Positions 45,157 to 58,547 are shown, counted from the stretch's first letter. The stretch: DNA of 64,000 bases from Stenopsyche tienmushanensis (GCA_008973525.1 WACJ01000105.1:558001-622000), one strand, 5' to 3'. Translations and numbers: made by a program. Notes: a model not told the origin generated them from the letters alone.

Positions 45157-45648
45157 TCATGTACAATAAATAGATTGGATAGTTTCTTGTATAATTTTTA
45201 CAGTAAGCAGGTCAGGAGTTTCTTCCACTTCAATGAAGTCTTCTGTTTCTTTGTTGGCATTTAACATCAAACAGATAATATCATTCAAGGGAGTATCCTC
45301 AAGCAATTCATCGACATCATTTTGAGAAAAAGTATCAAAGCCTTCTTCACCAAGTTGATTTGCCAAAGTAATGATTTCAGCTGACAATGTCGAAGTTTTT
45401 ATTATTTCGCCATCTGTAATACATTTGTACCAAACTGCTTTCTAACAAGAATTTAAAATGTGTGGAGTAATCTGAGATACTGCACTTGAAACATTATTTA
45501 TACAGTCCAAAATTGAAATCTTTTTCGAAACTTCAGGTACAGTTAACAAATCATTCTCTAGTTTCTTAATATAATACTTTTTAAAAGTGGAAATGATGCC
45601 CTGATCTGGTGACTGAATTAAATACGTCGTGTTGGGTGGAATGAACAC
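45157..45648 (-). pseudogene. pogo/Tigger-type transposase fragment
   Basis: The minus strand at 45442-45648 encodes PPNTTYLIQSPDQGIISTFKKYY, where D is the last catalytic residue region of DDE_1 (Tigger/jerky) transposases. A second piece in another frame (45157-45387: GEEGFDTFSQNDVDELLEDTPLND) matches the C-terminal tail of the same family. The two are separated by a stop and a frame change, and the N-terminal DNA-binding part is missing. Confidence 0.8.
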
Positions 45649-45928
45649 TATTTTTACATTTGGATGACTTTATTTTTTTTATGCGCATTCGCATAAAAAA
45701 AGCCTTGTGCCAAATATATATTTGGATTATGAGTATTAAATAATCGGTTAGAGTGATAGCAAATACCACAACAGAGCATGTTGTCAATACAAAATATTCG
45801 AAAAATTGAGTTATATCTTAATTGAATATCTAAATTGACCTGAGTTTATTATAAACTTGTTAATAGTTTATCACAAACTTTGTTCGTCTACTCTTTAAGT
45901 ATCAAGTTTTCATCGCTGGTGTGATTTT

Positions 45929-46138
45929 CTATTGTTGCGTTAGTTGGCCAGCTTTCAAGCCAAATTCAAACAACTTCCTCCTCAATTTCAAAACGAACAA
46001 TTCAACACCAAAGGCTTCCAGATAATGCTTATTTTCATACGTTAAACCAACGAGGTCATAAAATATTTTTAGGCAGATACACTTCGATGGCCAATAGACC
46101 TCTGTGTGAAATAATAAACGATTTAAATTATCTCGCAT
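45929..46138 (-). pseudogene. hAT (ZBED/FAM200-like) transposase fragment
   Basis: 69 codons with LLFHTEVYWPSKCICLKIFYDL, a diverged form of the "LHTEVRWLSKG..L.RF..L" block in ZBED5/FAM200-type hAT transposases. Its conserved RWLS is changed to YWPS. No other part is found. Confidence 0.65.
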
Positions 46139-46144
46139 ATTTCT

Positions 46145-47507
46145 CAGGGGGGCGGCAGTTCGTCCTCAATGCCCCCCAAATTTGCCTTAGACCACGATTG
46201 CCCCTTTGATCTCATCAATGCCCTCCAGTAGGGCATAGACCTTCCGTTGATAACCTATACTTTACAGCAATTCAGACAGAAACTAACACAATTTGGAGAG
46301 AAACTGCCAAATGTCGCCAAACCATAAAAAAAGTTATTTAATATCTCCTGACAGAAACAGTTGAAAATTCTGTAAAAATTACAATTTGCAGAATAAATGG
46401 ATTATTTTTCTTAAAATTTCTTATATATCATATCGCATGACTATATTTTATTGCTTAGAATATTGGAAGAAATATCTTCCGACAATGGTAGCAATTTAAC
46501 TCCAATATTTGCTAAAACTCAGCCTCCCCATTGTATCTCCACGGCATTAATTGAATATTCTTCACCTCACTTTTGAGGTGAAAAACCATCCCGCCCACTT
46601 CTTCGTCTTAAATTAAGATGAATTCAGGCATGGACGGAGTCTGGTATAATCGTATAATTAGTTACGTCGATAAATCACAGGGATTGGAAACGGCTCCCGA
46701 TTTATATACTCCCTTTCAATAAGGATATCCGTCTTCTCTAAAATAAAAGAGAAAATTCCCATCGATTTCGTTTTATTTGAACGCTGCCGGCAAATTGAAA
46801 GCTTACCTCCACAGTGCTTAGCCGTATCATATTTCAATTGGGATCTGTATCATTTAGCAGGATGAATATTTATATAAGAGCTTTTAGACTCAAAATAAAA
46901 TATTGAATAAACAAAATGTCACTATGAACATATTGAATTGCAAAAATAATTAAGGCGGGAACAAGTAGATCCTTCCCATGAAATCAATATTCAATGAAAC
47001 GGCGTTGGAATTGTATGAGATTTGCAACATGGAATGACTATCATGAAATACCGATGTTCTTATTAAATTCCAATGCTCAAAGTTTAACGAGTTGATTCCT
47101 GGACTTTTGCTATAAAGGTTCGGGCTTAAATCCAGTTTGCGGGGAACGAAAAATCACCATACTTATAAATATGGGAGATTAGAAATATTAATATTTCCGA
47201 TCGATTGACAATTATATTTATGTGAACCTGTGGGTGGTTTAACCATGATGAATCATCTCATAGTATGTAAAAAAAAATCTTATTTAGATAGCTCCTTTGT
47301 CTGATTATCGATATGGTAGATTAAAGAAGAAGAATTTCTTCTAAAATACTGCAGATTAAAACAATTTGAATTTAGAATCGATTTGAACTTAAACATACCA
47401 ACAAATAATGTAGTTGATCAAAAATTTATTCTATCAGTCTTAATCAAATATTCTTATAAATAAGTCTAAATGTATAAAGAGTCTTAAATGGAAGTTGACT
47501 TTAAATA
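46145..47507. other. Sequence without recognised gene
   Basis: AT-rich with short chance frames only. Confidence 0.4.
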
Positions 47508-47511
47508 TTAA

Positions 47512-48129
47512 CCCTTTGAATAGTGAGCTAATTTAAAATCTTCATACTCTTAGATGCTATATTTGCTTGTCCGCGATTTATCAACCGCACAAATGCACTC
47601 ATCTCTCAGGATCGCAGGAGTGCGTATGAAGCTTACATTTAACACTCTCATCGCCCAGCTTGAATCAGTGTTGTTTCTCACGGGGCCTAAATTCGACAGT
47701 CGGAGAGTAAACAGAAAGAATAGCGATGTGATATTATAAGGCACGTCATAATAAAATCAGCAAGACAAATCTATTAGAAGGAATTGTGCTCTTTGCTACA
47801 AAAAAATGGGACAAATTCTCAGACGCCAGGAAGCGAAAAAAATGTGCGTGAATTGTTTTAATGAATATCATGCTATATTTTATTTTAAACATAATTTTGT
47901 GTATAGTATATAATTATTTTAGTTATTTTAATTTTTTATCATTTTAGGTTTTATATAATATGCATTTTTTTATATTCTGTTTATTTTATTCCGTCTTTGT
48001 CTCTCATGCACAGTTACCGAACTACGCTATGTTTTATTCATCTCTGTCTCTCCGAGCTCAGCGTACAAGAGTGTTCTTTCTGAATCACTAGAATTCGCTC
48101 GCAAATAGGCGATCGTCCTACGATACAGG
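47512..48129 (+). mobile_element. piggyBac-type element, family C (copy 2), TTAA-flanked
   Basis: 618 bp between TTAA at 47508-47511 and 48130-48133. Left end CCCTTTGAATAGTGAGC, right end GTCCTACGATACAGG. The piece at about 47775-47870 encodes CALCYKKMGQILRRQEAKK and CVNCF, the remains of the piggyBac C-terminal zinc domain. Confidence 0.75.
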
Positions 48130-48164
48130 TTAATGAAGTAAGAACTTTTTTTGCGAAGGGGGGA

Positions 48165-49130
48165 ATCTTCAAAAGACACCACCATTCTAGTGGTAGTGTG
48201 GGATTTTTTATCCACTAAACCCCCCTCCTCTTTGGCTACCACTCGGCTACTGATTAAATATTGCACAAGAGTGGCAGCGATGTGTTCCTCACGGGCTCTC
48301 CATTTATCTTTTTCCGGATATCATTATACTGCTATTGTTCGTCGTCTTGTACCTTCAGCATCCTCTTTTTCTTATTTGCACCACGCATTCCATGTCCTAG
48401 TATCTGCTAACAATAAAGGTACCATGTTGCTAAGGAAGAGCGAGCTGATTCCCATCTCCTCCCGTAGGATATCCCTTCGGTGCTCCATGCTGGGCAAAAA
48501 AATGTCCTGTGTGCAGCATCGTCGCACTTCGCTCCGCAGTGGTGACACTCCGGGCCGGTCTCTTTGCCTATTTTGTGTAGGTATCTACCAAAAACAGCCC
48601 TGTCCGGTGAGGACTTGGGTCAAGTGGTAGCACAGTTGACCGTACTTGCTGGCAACCCAGGTTCTCAGGTTCTGTATTAGCTCGTGTGTCCAGCGACCTT
48701 TAGCGGAGTTGTCCCATGGGACTGCCACGCCGCCATAATCTTCTCTGGACTCTGGCCATGTTGAGCCTGGCCCTTTCAACTTGTAATGCCTCAGACCATA
48801 TTGACACGCCGTACAACAGTACCGAGTTCACTACCACGTTGTAGATTCGCCTCCTGTTTTGGGCCACCAATGTTGGGGCATCAACCTGGCCAGATTCTCT
48901 GCGATGCTGGTTGCCTTCGCTGCCACCTTCTCCATGTGGGTAACGAATCGAAGCTTATCATCAATCTTCACCTCCAAATACCGAATGGATCTTGAGTATT
49001 TAATCTCGTAACACCCGATTCTCAGAGGTGGGGGCGCAAGCTTCATGCGTCTTGTGAAAAAGAGGGCTACCGTTTTTTGGACAGCGAACTCCAGATCAGC
49101 TTCTTTCAGCCACTTTTTAGCCTTTCTGTG
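48165..49130 (-). mobile_element. R1-clade LINE fragment (copy 2)
   Basis: Closely matches 3566-4431 and extends further 5' in the RT. The minus frames 48831-49046 (YEIKYSRSIRYLEVKIDDKLRFVTH) and 48585-48779 carry the post-YADD RT and tail. The knuckle region at 48520-48580 is preserved in outline. Frameshifts are frequent. The large plus-strand frame 48151-48630 is its antisense shadow. This copy fills several deletions of copy 1. Confidence 0.8.
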
Positions 49131-49134
49131 TCTA

Positions 49135-50984
49135 AATGTATTGTAAAAATAATTTAATCTTTAATGCATTTCAAAATAAATTGATTTTTCTTCTATTGTC
49201 CACTGTGGAGAATCGTTCAGTTTTTACCGCCACTTGCAAAAAATGCCGATAAAATTGCTGTTCATTTTGGGCATCCAAATTGTGGTTTTTTTTAGCGCTG
49301 TCAATATTATAAAAATGATTAATGGTACAATACACGAACATATCGTTTGAGTTCAAATATATTCAGATATTTTTAATATATTAAGAGCTTATATAAATTA
49401 ACATTTAACATAAATTATGCTACCTGTAATCAGCAGCCATAATGGATTGCAGAGAGTAACGCTTCATTTGGCGATTCCTACAATTACATCTTATGAATTT
49501 CAAATTGACCATCTTAAAATGCGGCATTTCACTGTCGTTTTTCATTGTGTCGAGATCTTGAATTTTAATTCTGAGTAAGCTTTGTTGCCACAATCTGAAT
49601 TCGAATGATGATAAATGATGATAATTTTATGCTTTTTTAGTCGTCGATACTGGTTAAGATATTACCAACTCGCATTGTGCAATGGCTCTTAGATTTCGGC
49701 TCACTGTCGCAATTATGCATTTAATTACTCCCTCAAATTATACAAAGTGCATCCCAAAAGTCATGAAACATATTTTAGCAGCCTACATGAAATGCTGCTT
49801 AGTATAGCATCATATGGTTGCATTTACCGTGATCATGCCCTGCATAAAGCGCCATAAGTTTTATCGGGATTGTCCTCGCCATTAAATGGAATTGAACTGG
49901 GTGTGCCAAAAATCTGGACACGTTTTCAGGTATTTTACATGGAGATAGGATAACCAGATCAGAAGTGCCAAGCCGCAATCGTAAACGAGCCGGAAGATCA
50001 CCTGCTTATGGATCCAATCACGTGTAAACGTTGTGGTTTAATCTAGGATGCATCTTGGAGTGGATCCTTGGATTATAGCTTTGTTTAGATATTGTGACCT
50101 ACAGTAATCAAGATCGCTAGTAAATGGCTTATAATAATTCTAATACTCATTATAAATAAGCATTTTCGTTGCTGAATCTAAATGAATTTGATATCGAAAT
50201 ACCATATAAGATTTAGTTGAATGGAAGCGAATCGAAGTATTTCTTTTGAAATATTTATATGAAATACTCAAGGCTAGTTCATATGCATATATTGCAAATT
50301 TCAGTGGCACTCTGCCGTATTAAAAAATGCATAAAATATGCACTCATTTTTTGAAGTGGAAAGTAAAATTATAGTCATACTTTAGTATTAAATATTTACT
50401 AACGACGGCTAAGAAAGCGCTCCCACTAATTACTCAGTAAGCGCCGGCAGTTTGTTTGCCTCATTTTTCCCGGGCGGAGCCTTCAAAAAAGCTAAAATAT
50501 CCTCCTCTCCTTAATGGGCCATCCTGTCGCCGTGGTCTCCTTCTGATGAAAGAGTTTACATTTCATAATGGACAGCCTAATGTCATAATGGAGAATCACT
50601 CCTTTTAGCCGGAGGTTAATTCCGAATGGTAGCCCGAGGCCCAAATACGCCCATCAATCCACTTCATCAACCGCATTTCACTCCCGTGCGGCTTTAAATA
50701 CGTTTTTCATCGCTTAAAAAATCCCATTAAGCCCTGCCCCCCATTCCGCCCCCTCTGATGGGGAGGAATCTTATCTTTGGGGGCTGCCAGTCATCACTGT
50801 CAAATAATTTCTTGGTTGACTCGTCTTATTCTTTTTACAAGCTGCGCGTAGGGGCATGCACGTACGCGTAACGCACGGACGCGTTACTTACGCTCTCATA
50901 ATTTATTTGCTCAATTTTAACCCTCTGTGATGCGGCATTCAATTATTTTTCAACCCTTAAATGTAATCACATACTTTTTATATT
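49135..50984. other. Sequence without recognised gene
   Basis: A GC-richer stretch at 50400-50790 contrasts with the AT-rich surroundings and could be conserved host non-coding DNA. No frame or RNA recognised. Confidence 0.35.
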
Positions 50985-51610
50985 TTTTTAATGTTTCGTC
51001 ATTTAGTCTGGATCTGATTTTGGAAGCCAGGCAACTTGCTGCTGAAGATGCACGCTCAGCCTCCACACTCGTTGGAGGTATCGTCATCAGATATTTAAAT
51101 GCTAATTAGAGTTGATGACCGCGTGAGCCCCCATTTTCTTATAACACCATCAATGTGACTGATAAAATTCCTTTTTGCTGAGACACGGACTAAAACTTGC
51201 AAAATTCCCAATTTCCCAAAAAAATATTTATTTCCGTCGCCGCAGATGAATACTTATATACTATAATATTTTGTGTGATTCGTAATTATATTACGGAGGA
51301 AAATAAAAATTCTGAACCCCGTATCTATTATATTTCATATCGATATACCCATTATTAGAGTCGATGTGTAGTAAATACACCACCGGTGGGGAAAGGTTAA
51401 TTTAACAATTTGAATAACATAGATGTATACATAGATTAAACAGATACTGTCCCTAGGCGTCGCCTAAGCTCGTCAATTAGAAGTTACGCCACTGTTTCCA
51501 ACAATACAGATTTCGGCAAAAATGTCTCGATTTAGTAGCCTTCATCGTTCTGGTGAAGTGTAGGATTTCTTTTAAATAAAAATTTCAATCCTGAATTTTT
51601 CGGGACTACC
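50985..51610 (-). mobile_element. hAT-family element, copy 2
   Basis: Reverse complement of 42060-42690, about 85-90% alike by eye. The minus strand around 51010-51090 encodes the same ISGxxxRAxSAASCLASKIRSRL-type dimerisation block with changes. It has lost the GC-rich ATCCCGGG ends except for TAGTCCCGAAAAATTCAGG at about 51605. Non-functional. Confidence 0.75.
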
Positions 51611-51611
51611 C

Positions 51612-54600
51612 CCTATTTCTATTTGACATTATCGACAACATTTAATATAAATAAGAATTTTTCTTCATATTTATACAATATGTAATTCTTAAGCTTGATA
51701 CCAGTAGCCATCCCCCAGTCACGTATAGTTTGACTATTGTGCGTATACACACATAAGAAGCTGTACACTAGGCTGCGAAGGAGAGAGAGCACTGTCGCTC
51801 CCGCAGTGCCGACCCTAACATACTGGTGAAAGGTACATATTTTTACTCCAAGTTTATTGTACCTAAAAATCGTGTATCATGCAGCACTCTTACTAGTTTA
51901 GCTACGAGCTGCTACTATTATGAGATACGAAATATTTTAAGATATAGCATATATAGCAAGCAATTAATACAATTTTTTTTAAAGCTCAAAACATATTTAA
52001 ACATCTTCATAATTCTAATTTGCTAAGCCGACTTCATATTAATATTTGAATAATTTTTGTTGCATATTTATAAGCAATATTTTTTTGATGTTTGCGAGAT
52101 CGAATCGCTTGTGAGCTTTTATTAAGCACATTTTATATGGAGGAATTTGCGCCACTGTATAATACCGGCTTAAGTTCTATTTCTATTTTCAAAAGCTTCT
52201 TTGACCATCCGTTGCTTTATACGATTTTGAAGTCACAAAGGACTAAAGGCATTGAGAGGCAACGTTAGAATCTGATACTCGCACAAAATGAAGTGGGCGA
52301 CGTGCAGATAACATCAGAGCATTTTTAATTTGTCGTATTCTATGTTAAAATTTGCACCGTTCGCCCTTTTGGGATTTTTTATTCAAATTGTTAAAATAAA
52401 AGGTCTCCGGCGGGGGTATTCAGATTGAGCCGCTAGGAGGCGAAATCAATTGGAAAGAGTCCTTTTCTCCTGGAAATAACATTAGATTTTATCGTCGGCG
52501 GTATGTGAGCACAACTTTCGTTCCATTTTCGTCGTGATCCTGGCCGAGGATACGTGTAAAGGAAAAAAAAAGGATGAAAAATAAATAGAGAAACTTGCCT
52601 GGGTGGCGATGCTCCGGCATGTGAACCCCTACATATTTATTCGCCGCATACAAATGTGATTTTTCACTGTGATAGAAAAAGCGCCTTCGATTGCAAACGA
52701 GGAAGACGTTGTCTTCAGACTTAATGTAGAATTCATGAGAAAATGAAGACTGACGTTGAGTCGTTGGCTCGTTAATCGTTTTTTTTAATCGTATCGTTCA
52801 AAATGAGTTATGCGAAAAGATAATGCGAATCCCCCTTTAGCTCTCTTATAAGTAAATGTAGATAGTCCCAAAATAACCACTCCCGAAATGGTGAAGAAAA
52901 TCCACATTTTTTTATTGGATGATCATCTACTGTAAGTGCGCGAGCTGGCAGATATGATCGTACAGATCGTGAAAGACTTCAGATATGCATTTATCTCCGA
53001 AAAATCGGCAAAAAATCCTAAAAGATAACGGATTGGCCACAAGGTTCAACCAGTCCGCTTTTCGGAGCGCTGATGAATTAGCGCCTCGCAATCGGACACC
53101 ATACCCGAACATGTCTACAGAACGATTACGAACTCTCATTACAAATTGAATCGACTGGGTTGTTTAAATTTTACAATCGGTCAAAAATATTGCTGCCTTT
53201 TTTTTATTGCGGGCCTATACCAATTGATTCGACCCAATGTTTATTTTATTTATCTACTGGGTCGGTGTTCTGCATTTTGCGTCCCGAGTCCAGTTGCGCC
53301 CGTGGCGGGTGCTTGCTTTGCCACCCCCTTGTTATGGCTCTGCATCCAAGCGCATCAGTTCTTGACCTTCTGACAATTCGTGCGGCACCCGCTTATCCAG
53401 CTTTTTAATCTATCCTGTTGTGAATCTAACACAAATCACAAGCAAGTGCTCGAACTGTTGTATGTGAATTAGCTCCATTATGGCTGTTCAATCTTCATCG
53501 TTTTAGGTTTTTTTCTCGAGGTTCCTTGTGAAGATTTATATTACTGAAACGAATTTTTAACCTATTTGAACTCATACAAAAAAGAAAGCGTAAATCTTTC
53601 GTTGACGCCAACCTGTTGAAAGTCAAAGAAAACAATAGAAAAAACAACAATGACTCTGTGTATGCTGTATTAAATAATAGATGATCTTGATGACTCTGCT
53701 TTCATCCAACAGATTTCATGGATTCAATGGAACTAAATTGATTATCTTGATATAATAATCGTCAGGTATGGAATAATGAAACGAAGTTGAAATATTTCGC
53801 TAACCTTTCCCTTATTGTGATAAAAACACCCGCGCGCTCCGATGATATGTATTTGATACACCATATGAAAAAGTGATTTAAAAATCACAACATTATTATG
53901 GTCGTATTGTAGTAAATACATCACAAAGAAAGAAAGGTTAATCTTCAATTATTATATTTAAATCATCAACATTTCCAATTAAGTTCTTGTCTTGATGTCT
54001 TATTGTGCTGCTGATGTTGCAAAAAAATTTTGGCTATTAAGGTGAAATCGACGGATTTCTTATAATATATGGTTTTGTTAACTGGACGTCTTAAAATATA
54101 TTTCCAACTGCTTCTTTGAATGCTCCAAACATTATTGTCATAATGTGACAAATATAGGGTGTAAATCTGGATCATTGAGGGCTTGATAAAAGACGATTGC
54201 ATGGAGACTTTGAATGGCCATTTGACAATAGATCACTCTTATGCATATATGGCATGCAAATGGCCCATTAGTCACGCTCCAACTTTAAGCATTCCTTATA
54301 CCTATATGTATCAATTGATACATGTGTATAAATTATGCTTGAATGTAGGCCCCATCCTGTATGTAAAATATCCTGATTCATTATCAAGTATTAAAAGGAT
54401 TTGAAGCGGAATGCCTTCCTGAGACGGGTTTATTGAATTAATGGGCGGAAATATAAAAAAGTTTAGTAAGGAACTATTTTTGATTATGTATAAATTGAAC
54501 TTCATTTACTGCCTCATTTATTCAAAAAAAAATTGCAAATATTATCAGCTTTTATAAGATACATTGACAAAAATTTTGATTTTTAAGTTGTGAACAATGT

Positions 54601-54830
54601 GGAAGATTGTTTCGCAGTCGTTTGAAATCACCCCTACAAAGTGAGTCAAACTTGAAAGAGTCCCCATTGAAATTTCGATTGAATGGGAGGCAAAAAACAT
54701 GAATTTCAACAAAGAATATTCAATATTATGAGGGGAGAATTTGTCCTTTAGAAGTGCCCAAATGCAGATTTTTATGTAGACAAATATTATCCAAGCGTCT
54801 GATATATTAAAGAACTTTGTTCCAAACGGC
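51612..54830. other. Sequence without recognised gene
   Basis: The frames at 53146-53408 are short and unlike known proteins. There are no terminal repeats I can pair. Confidence 0.35.
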
Positions 54831-54835
54831 TTTAA

Positions 54836-55288
54836 CTCTTTGAGTAGTGAATTAATTTAACATCATTAAAATCTTAGATGCTATATTTGCTTGTCCGCCA
54901 CTTATTGTTATACAAATCCACTTATCTGCTAGGATTGCCGCAGCGTGTATGAAGCTTGTACATAAATAAATAAACACTGTCGATAACCAACATTTGGATG
55001 TGCTGAAGATACTCAATCTATCTGTCTCCGAGCTTAATGTGCAAGAATACTCTTTCTGAATCATTGAAATTTGGACACAGCTCTGTGTCTTACCTCTTTA
55101 ATGGGATAAAATTGAAGCGTTTGAAATTACAAGAAGCAAGTCATAATGCAGGGCAAATATATTCATATACTTCATACACACTGCGACGATCTTTACAGAT
55201 AAGTAATTTCTACGGATGATAAATGGCGGACATACAAATATAGCAAATATGTTTATGATGATTTACAATTAGCTCACTATTCAAAGGG
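54836..55288. mobile_element. piggyBac-type family C foldback, TTAA-flanked
   Basis: Bounded by TTAA at 54832-54835 and 55289-55292. The left 150 bp (CTCTTTGAGTAGTGAATTAA..) reappear inverted at the right (..GCTCACTATTCAAAGGG). An internal ..TTACCTCTTTAATGGGATAA near 55105 matches the opposite end of the 62 kb copy. It therefore looks like two oppositely oriented copies joined. Confidence 0.7.
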
Positions 55289-55294
55289 TTAATT

Positions 55295-56585
55295 GACGTT
55301 ATAAGAGCCAATGCTGGCAGTACCAAATTATCTGATGTTCCATTTATCTTTTGATATTATTCGTTATATTTACAGTCTCATTAAGTATTCATCGTCTAGC
55401 AAATACGTCTATCAAAATGTTCAGAAATCTTATAAAAATACGTTCTTATATGGTTTTCGTATGTAATCAATGTTGTTTGTTGACGATTCCTCGAACTAAT
55501 TATATGGCAGTTATCTTGTTTCTAGCATGTTTTTGATATAATGGGTGACTAAAAATAGTACAAAAACTATAGCAAATATCATCATTTTGAAAAATATGAC
55601 ACACATCACCTTGATGGAACTCGTGCCACGATGGAAATAAACCATATAAATAACCGGGTCCATGATACTGTCCTGTCATATTTTCCCGTCCATACATTGC
55701 GACGTTTGAGGGTCGTTGCGGAAACATTTGTTTGAGTGGTTAGTTTTTGCCACTCCACATGACGAGGATATCCACCGCCATATTTGGAATCCATCTGTCA
55801 GGCTTCGCACGCAGAAACCGCAGGATTGTTGTTTTTCTTTCCACTCAAAATGATCCTTTTGCTCTCATTTGTCCATAGCTCCCTAAATCAACATGGAGTG
55901 GCTTTAAACTTTCGCCCGGGGGGGCCAAACACTACATTTCGCTCTCCAGACTTTTTAGACGCAAATAAAACAACAGGGTTTAAATTATACTTAAGCAAAA
56001 ATCGCTTGCTCAGTGTTTTTAATCAGCCGTTTGCTCCAGAGCGAGAATAATTTGTAATCAACGCAGTTGTTTTGCTCCGGAAGATCCAATAAATAACATT
56101 GATGTAATTTGCTTTTAAATTAACATCTTCAACTTGAAGTTTCAAATTACAAATACTAAATCAGTTCCAGAGTTTCTCACATTAACGAAATGTTATAAAA
56201 TTGTTACAAAGCGCTTGATTTATAGAATCCACCAATTCAAGTGTTATTAACTACATTTAATCGTTGTTTGTCAATTTTGTACGACCTTTTATCATTATGC
56301 TTACAAACCATATGAAGTAATCTGTTTTAATGTAACAAGTCTCAATGGAATTCAAACATGTGAATGAAATATATTTTTGTCATATTGGTGTCACGGGCAA
56401 GGAGGATTAAATGCACAAAAATACAGTATATCAAGAATAATAAGTTCGCTAATCATTTGAAACAACCCGTGACAACAGGAAAGCGATGACTTGCTCGGGT
56501 CAAAATTTGAATCGCAATGACCACTCAAAGTCTTAAACCAGGGCTTGAAAATTATAACCAAATATTCTGTTGCGCTTTACCAATA
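55295..56585. other. Sequence without recognised gene
   Basis: Minus-strand frames at 55500-55794 overlap in two phases without a convincing family match. They are possibly transposon-derived. Confidence 0.3.
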
Positions 56586-56587
56586 CC

Positions 56588-57808
56588 AAAACTGTAAATA
56601 TTTTTCTTTAGTTTAGGATATATTTGAAATATTTCGTCAGGGTTGGCACAAACAGAAATTGTCACAAATATCAAATTTATTCTAAAACATATTTTTTTAG
56701 TTTTTTATAGATAAAAAGTAAGCAATCATTCAAAATAACTATAGTGTGAATAATCATAACTGATTGGGAAAATTCCGAAATATTTTTTTCTAAAAAATAT
56801 ATGTCGGAAGATATTATGGAGTTCATCATTGAAGAAACTAATAAGCAATACCGATATACAAAAATCAAACTGCCAGTGGAATCAAATTCTTATAGAATGG
56901 ACAAATGGTACGAATCGGGTAATAATAAACAAGCTACATGTGATAAATTATGTAAAATAAAAAAAATACAGACATGATCAAACGTAATTTCAAAAATAGC
57001 TTTTATCCTTTCCAAAAATTATGTATCGATGAAAGTCTTTTACTATTCAAATGGAGACTACTCTTCAAACAGTACATTCCGTCGAAAAGAATCCGCTTTG
57101 GAATTAAGTTGTTTGTTTTGTGTGATTGCAAAAGTGGAATTGTTACGGACTTCATCATTTATAGTGAGGCCACTGCGGATGCAAACAAAAATTACAATTT
57201 GAATATTAGTGGAAATGTAATAATGACTTTGATGACCCCATATTTGAATAAAAATAACGCCTTATACGTGTATAATATGTGTATCAGTCCAACTTTGTTT
57301 CAAATGCTGCATTCGTTTCAAACAGATTGCTGTGAAATCGTACGAAAAAATCGGATTGGTATGCCTAAATTTAATAGCATATTGGCCAAAGGTGAAACGG
57401 AAATTTACCACACAAAAAATAATAAAATATGGAAAGACAAGCGAGAAGTGACGATGCTATCCACAATGCACTCAGGAAATATAATCGCATCAAACAAATT
57501 AGATCGACATAGTGGCGAGTCCATAATGAAACCTGAATCAGTTATAGGCTAGTACGAGAAATATATGTTTGATTGACAAAAGTGATGCAAAAAAGTTTTT
57601 TTTCATATAGTCGATTTATATATACTAAATTCATACTTTGCATTTTGAGAGAAAACAGGGAAGCATATCACACAGGTGATTTTCAGCTTGTAGCGATTCG
57701 AAAGGTGATTCAAATACATTGTCCAAACGTGAATATAACTTTTTAAATTTCATTAATATTTGTGTGGCAACCCTAATAAAAATCGAGTGTCGTTTTTTCA
57801 TGCAAATT
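56588..57808 (+). mobile_element. piggyBac-like transposon copy 2
   Basis: Shares both ends with copy 1 and lacks the SINE and hAT insertions, so it shows their empty sites. About 300 bp with the C-terminal zinc domain are deleted. The N-terminal region (56800-56970) is readable in part (IMEFIIEETNKQYRYTKI). Confidence 0.8.
56974..57552 (+). pseudogene. piggyBac transposase, degenerate catalytic region
   Basis: 192 codons. CIDESLLLFKWRLLFKQYIPSK holds the first catalytic aspartate, then VLCDCKSGIVTDFIIYSEA, VIMTLMTPYLNKNNALYVYN, VRKNRIGMPKF and DKREVTMLSTMHSG. The second catalytic aspartate (VDN in active relatives) is changed to tyrosine in LYVYNM. A stop at 57550 ends the frame before the third. 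Upstream coding is broken by a stop before the ATG at 56974. Inactive as an enzyme. Confidence 0.85.
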
Positions 57809-57809
57809 G

Positions 57810-58314
57810 TATCCTGATTGGTTGTGGCTCACCAATTATGCAAGTGATAAATATTTATTTATTAGTAAAAGTACTTTTTTTGCATTGAAAACACGCGGCA
57901 ATGGGAGGTGCCGTTTTATCAAATCGGCGGCAACCAAGAGGTTAAACTTTTTATTAAGGCTATCGATGTTTGAACTATTTTTAATTGCATTAAAACTAAA
58001 AAAATATTGGTTGGGCATAATGCTAAATTATCTGTAAGTACAATTTTTGCACACCGAATAAAATAAATATAATACAAATATTATTCTCCATTAGCACGGT
58101 TTTTGTAAATCATTGCACAAAATATATGCATATATGCGCTAATGGATGGATGGATTTTAACTTGGATCTTAGAAAATATTTTTTTGGTTTTTATATTTTT
58201 TATCGATAAATAATTGTTTGTAATATTTTTTAAAAATAATTAAGAATTTATATTCGTGTGATTTTGTATCAATATAAATAGAATTGTGTTCATTCGTGTG
58301 AGTGCGCGCAAAGT
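57810..58314. other. Sequence without recognised gene
   Basis: AT-rich spacer between piggyBac copy 2 and the U4 copy. Confidence 0.4.
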
Positions 58315-58358
58315 ATCAGTAGATGGCAGCATAGTTCGTTCCAAGTTGTCCGCGGTGT

Positions 58359-58381
58359 GTAGTAGGCTCAGAATTACATTC
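58359..58381 (+). promoter_or_regulatory. Candidate snRNA proximal promoter, U4 copy 2
   Basis: The block corresponding to 19094-19116 is unchanged here, in a flank that otherwise differs at about 11 of 87 positions. Confidence 0.4.
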
Positions 58382-58403
58382 GCCCCTCGAGTTCCAGTAA
58401 GTT

Positions 58404-58547
58404 AACTTTGCGCAGCGGCGATATCGTAACCAATGAGGTTAATCCGAGGTGCGATTATTGCTAGTTGAAAACTTTTACCAATACCCCGCCGTGTGGACGT
58501 GAAATACCGTCCAATATGGCAATTTTTGGAAGCCTGTCATGGGCTAA
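58404..58547 (+). ncRNA. U4: U4 spliceosomal snRNA, copy 2
   Basis: All of the about 144 nt equal copy 1: the U6-pairing 5' end, the K-turn stem-loop, the central domain, the Sm site AATTTTTGG (near 58521-58529) and the 3' hairpin. It is offset from copy 1 by exactly 39265 with no indel over about 345 bp, which includes about 87 bp upstream and about 118 bp downstream. It could be functional. Expression cannot be judged from the sequence. Confidence 0.93.

Noticed and set aside
48151..48630. 159-codon plus-strand frame
   Set aside because: It lies antisense to the R1 LINE fragment at 48165-49130, whose minus frames show real RT motifs. The plus frame has no domain.
55500..55794. Possible Tc1-type or other transposase frames
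   Set aside because: Two phases overlap and I found no catalytic block, so family assignment would be a guess.
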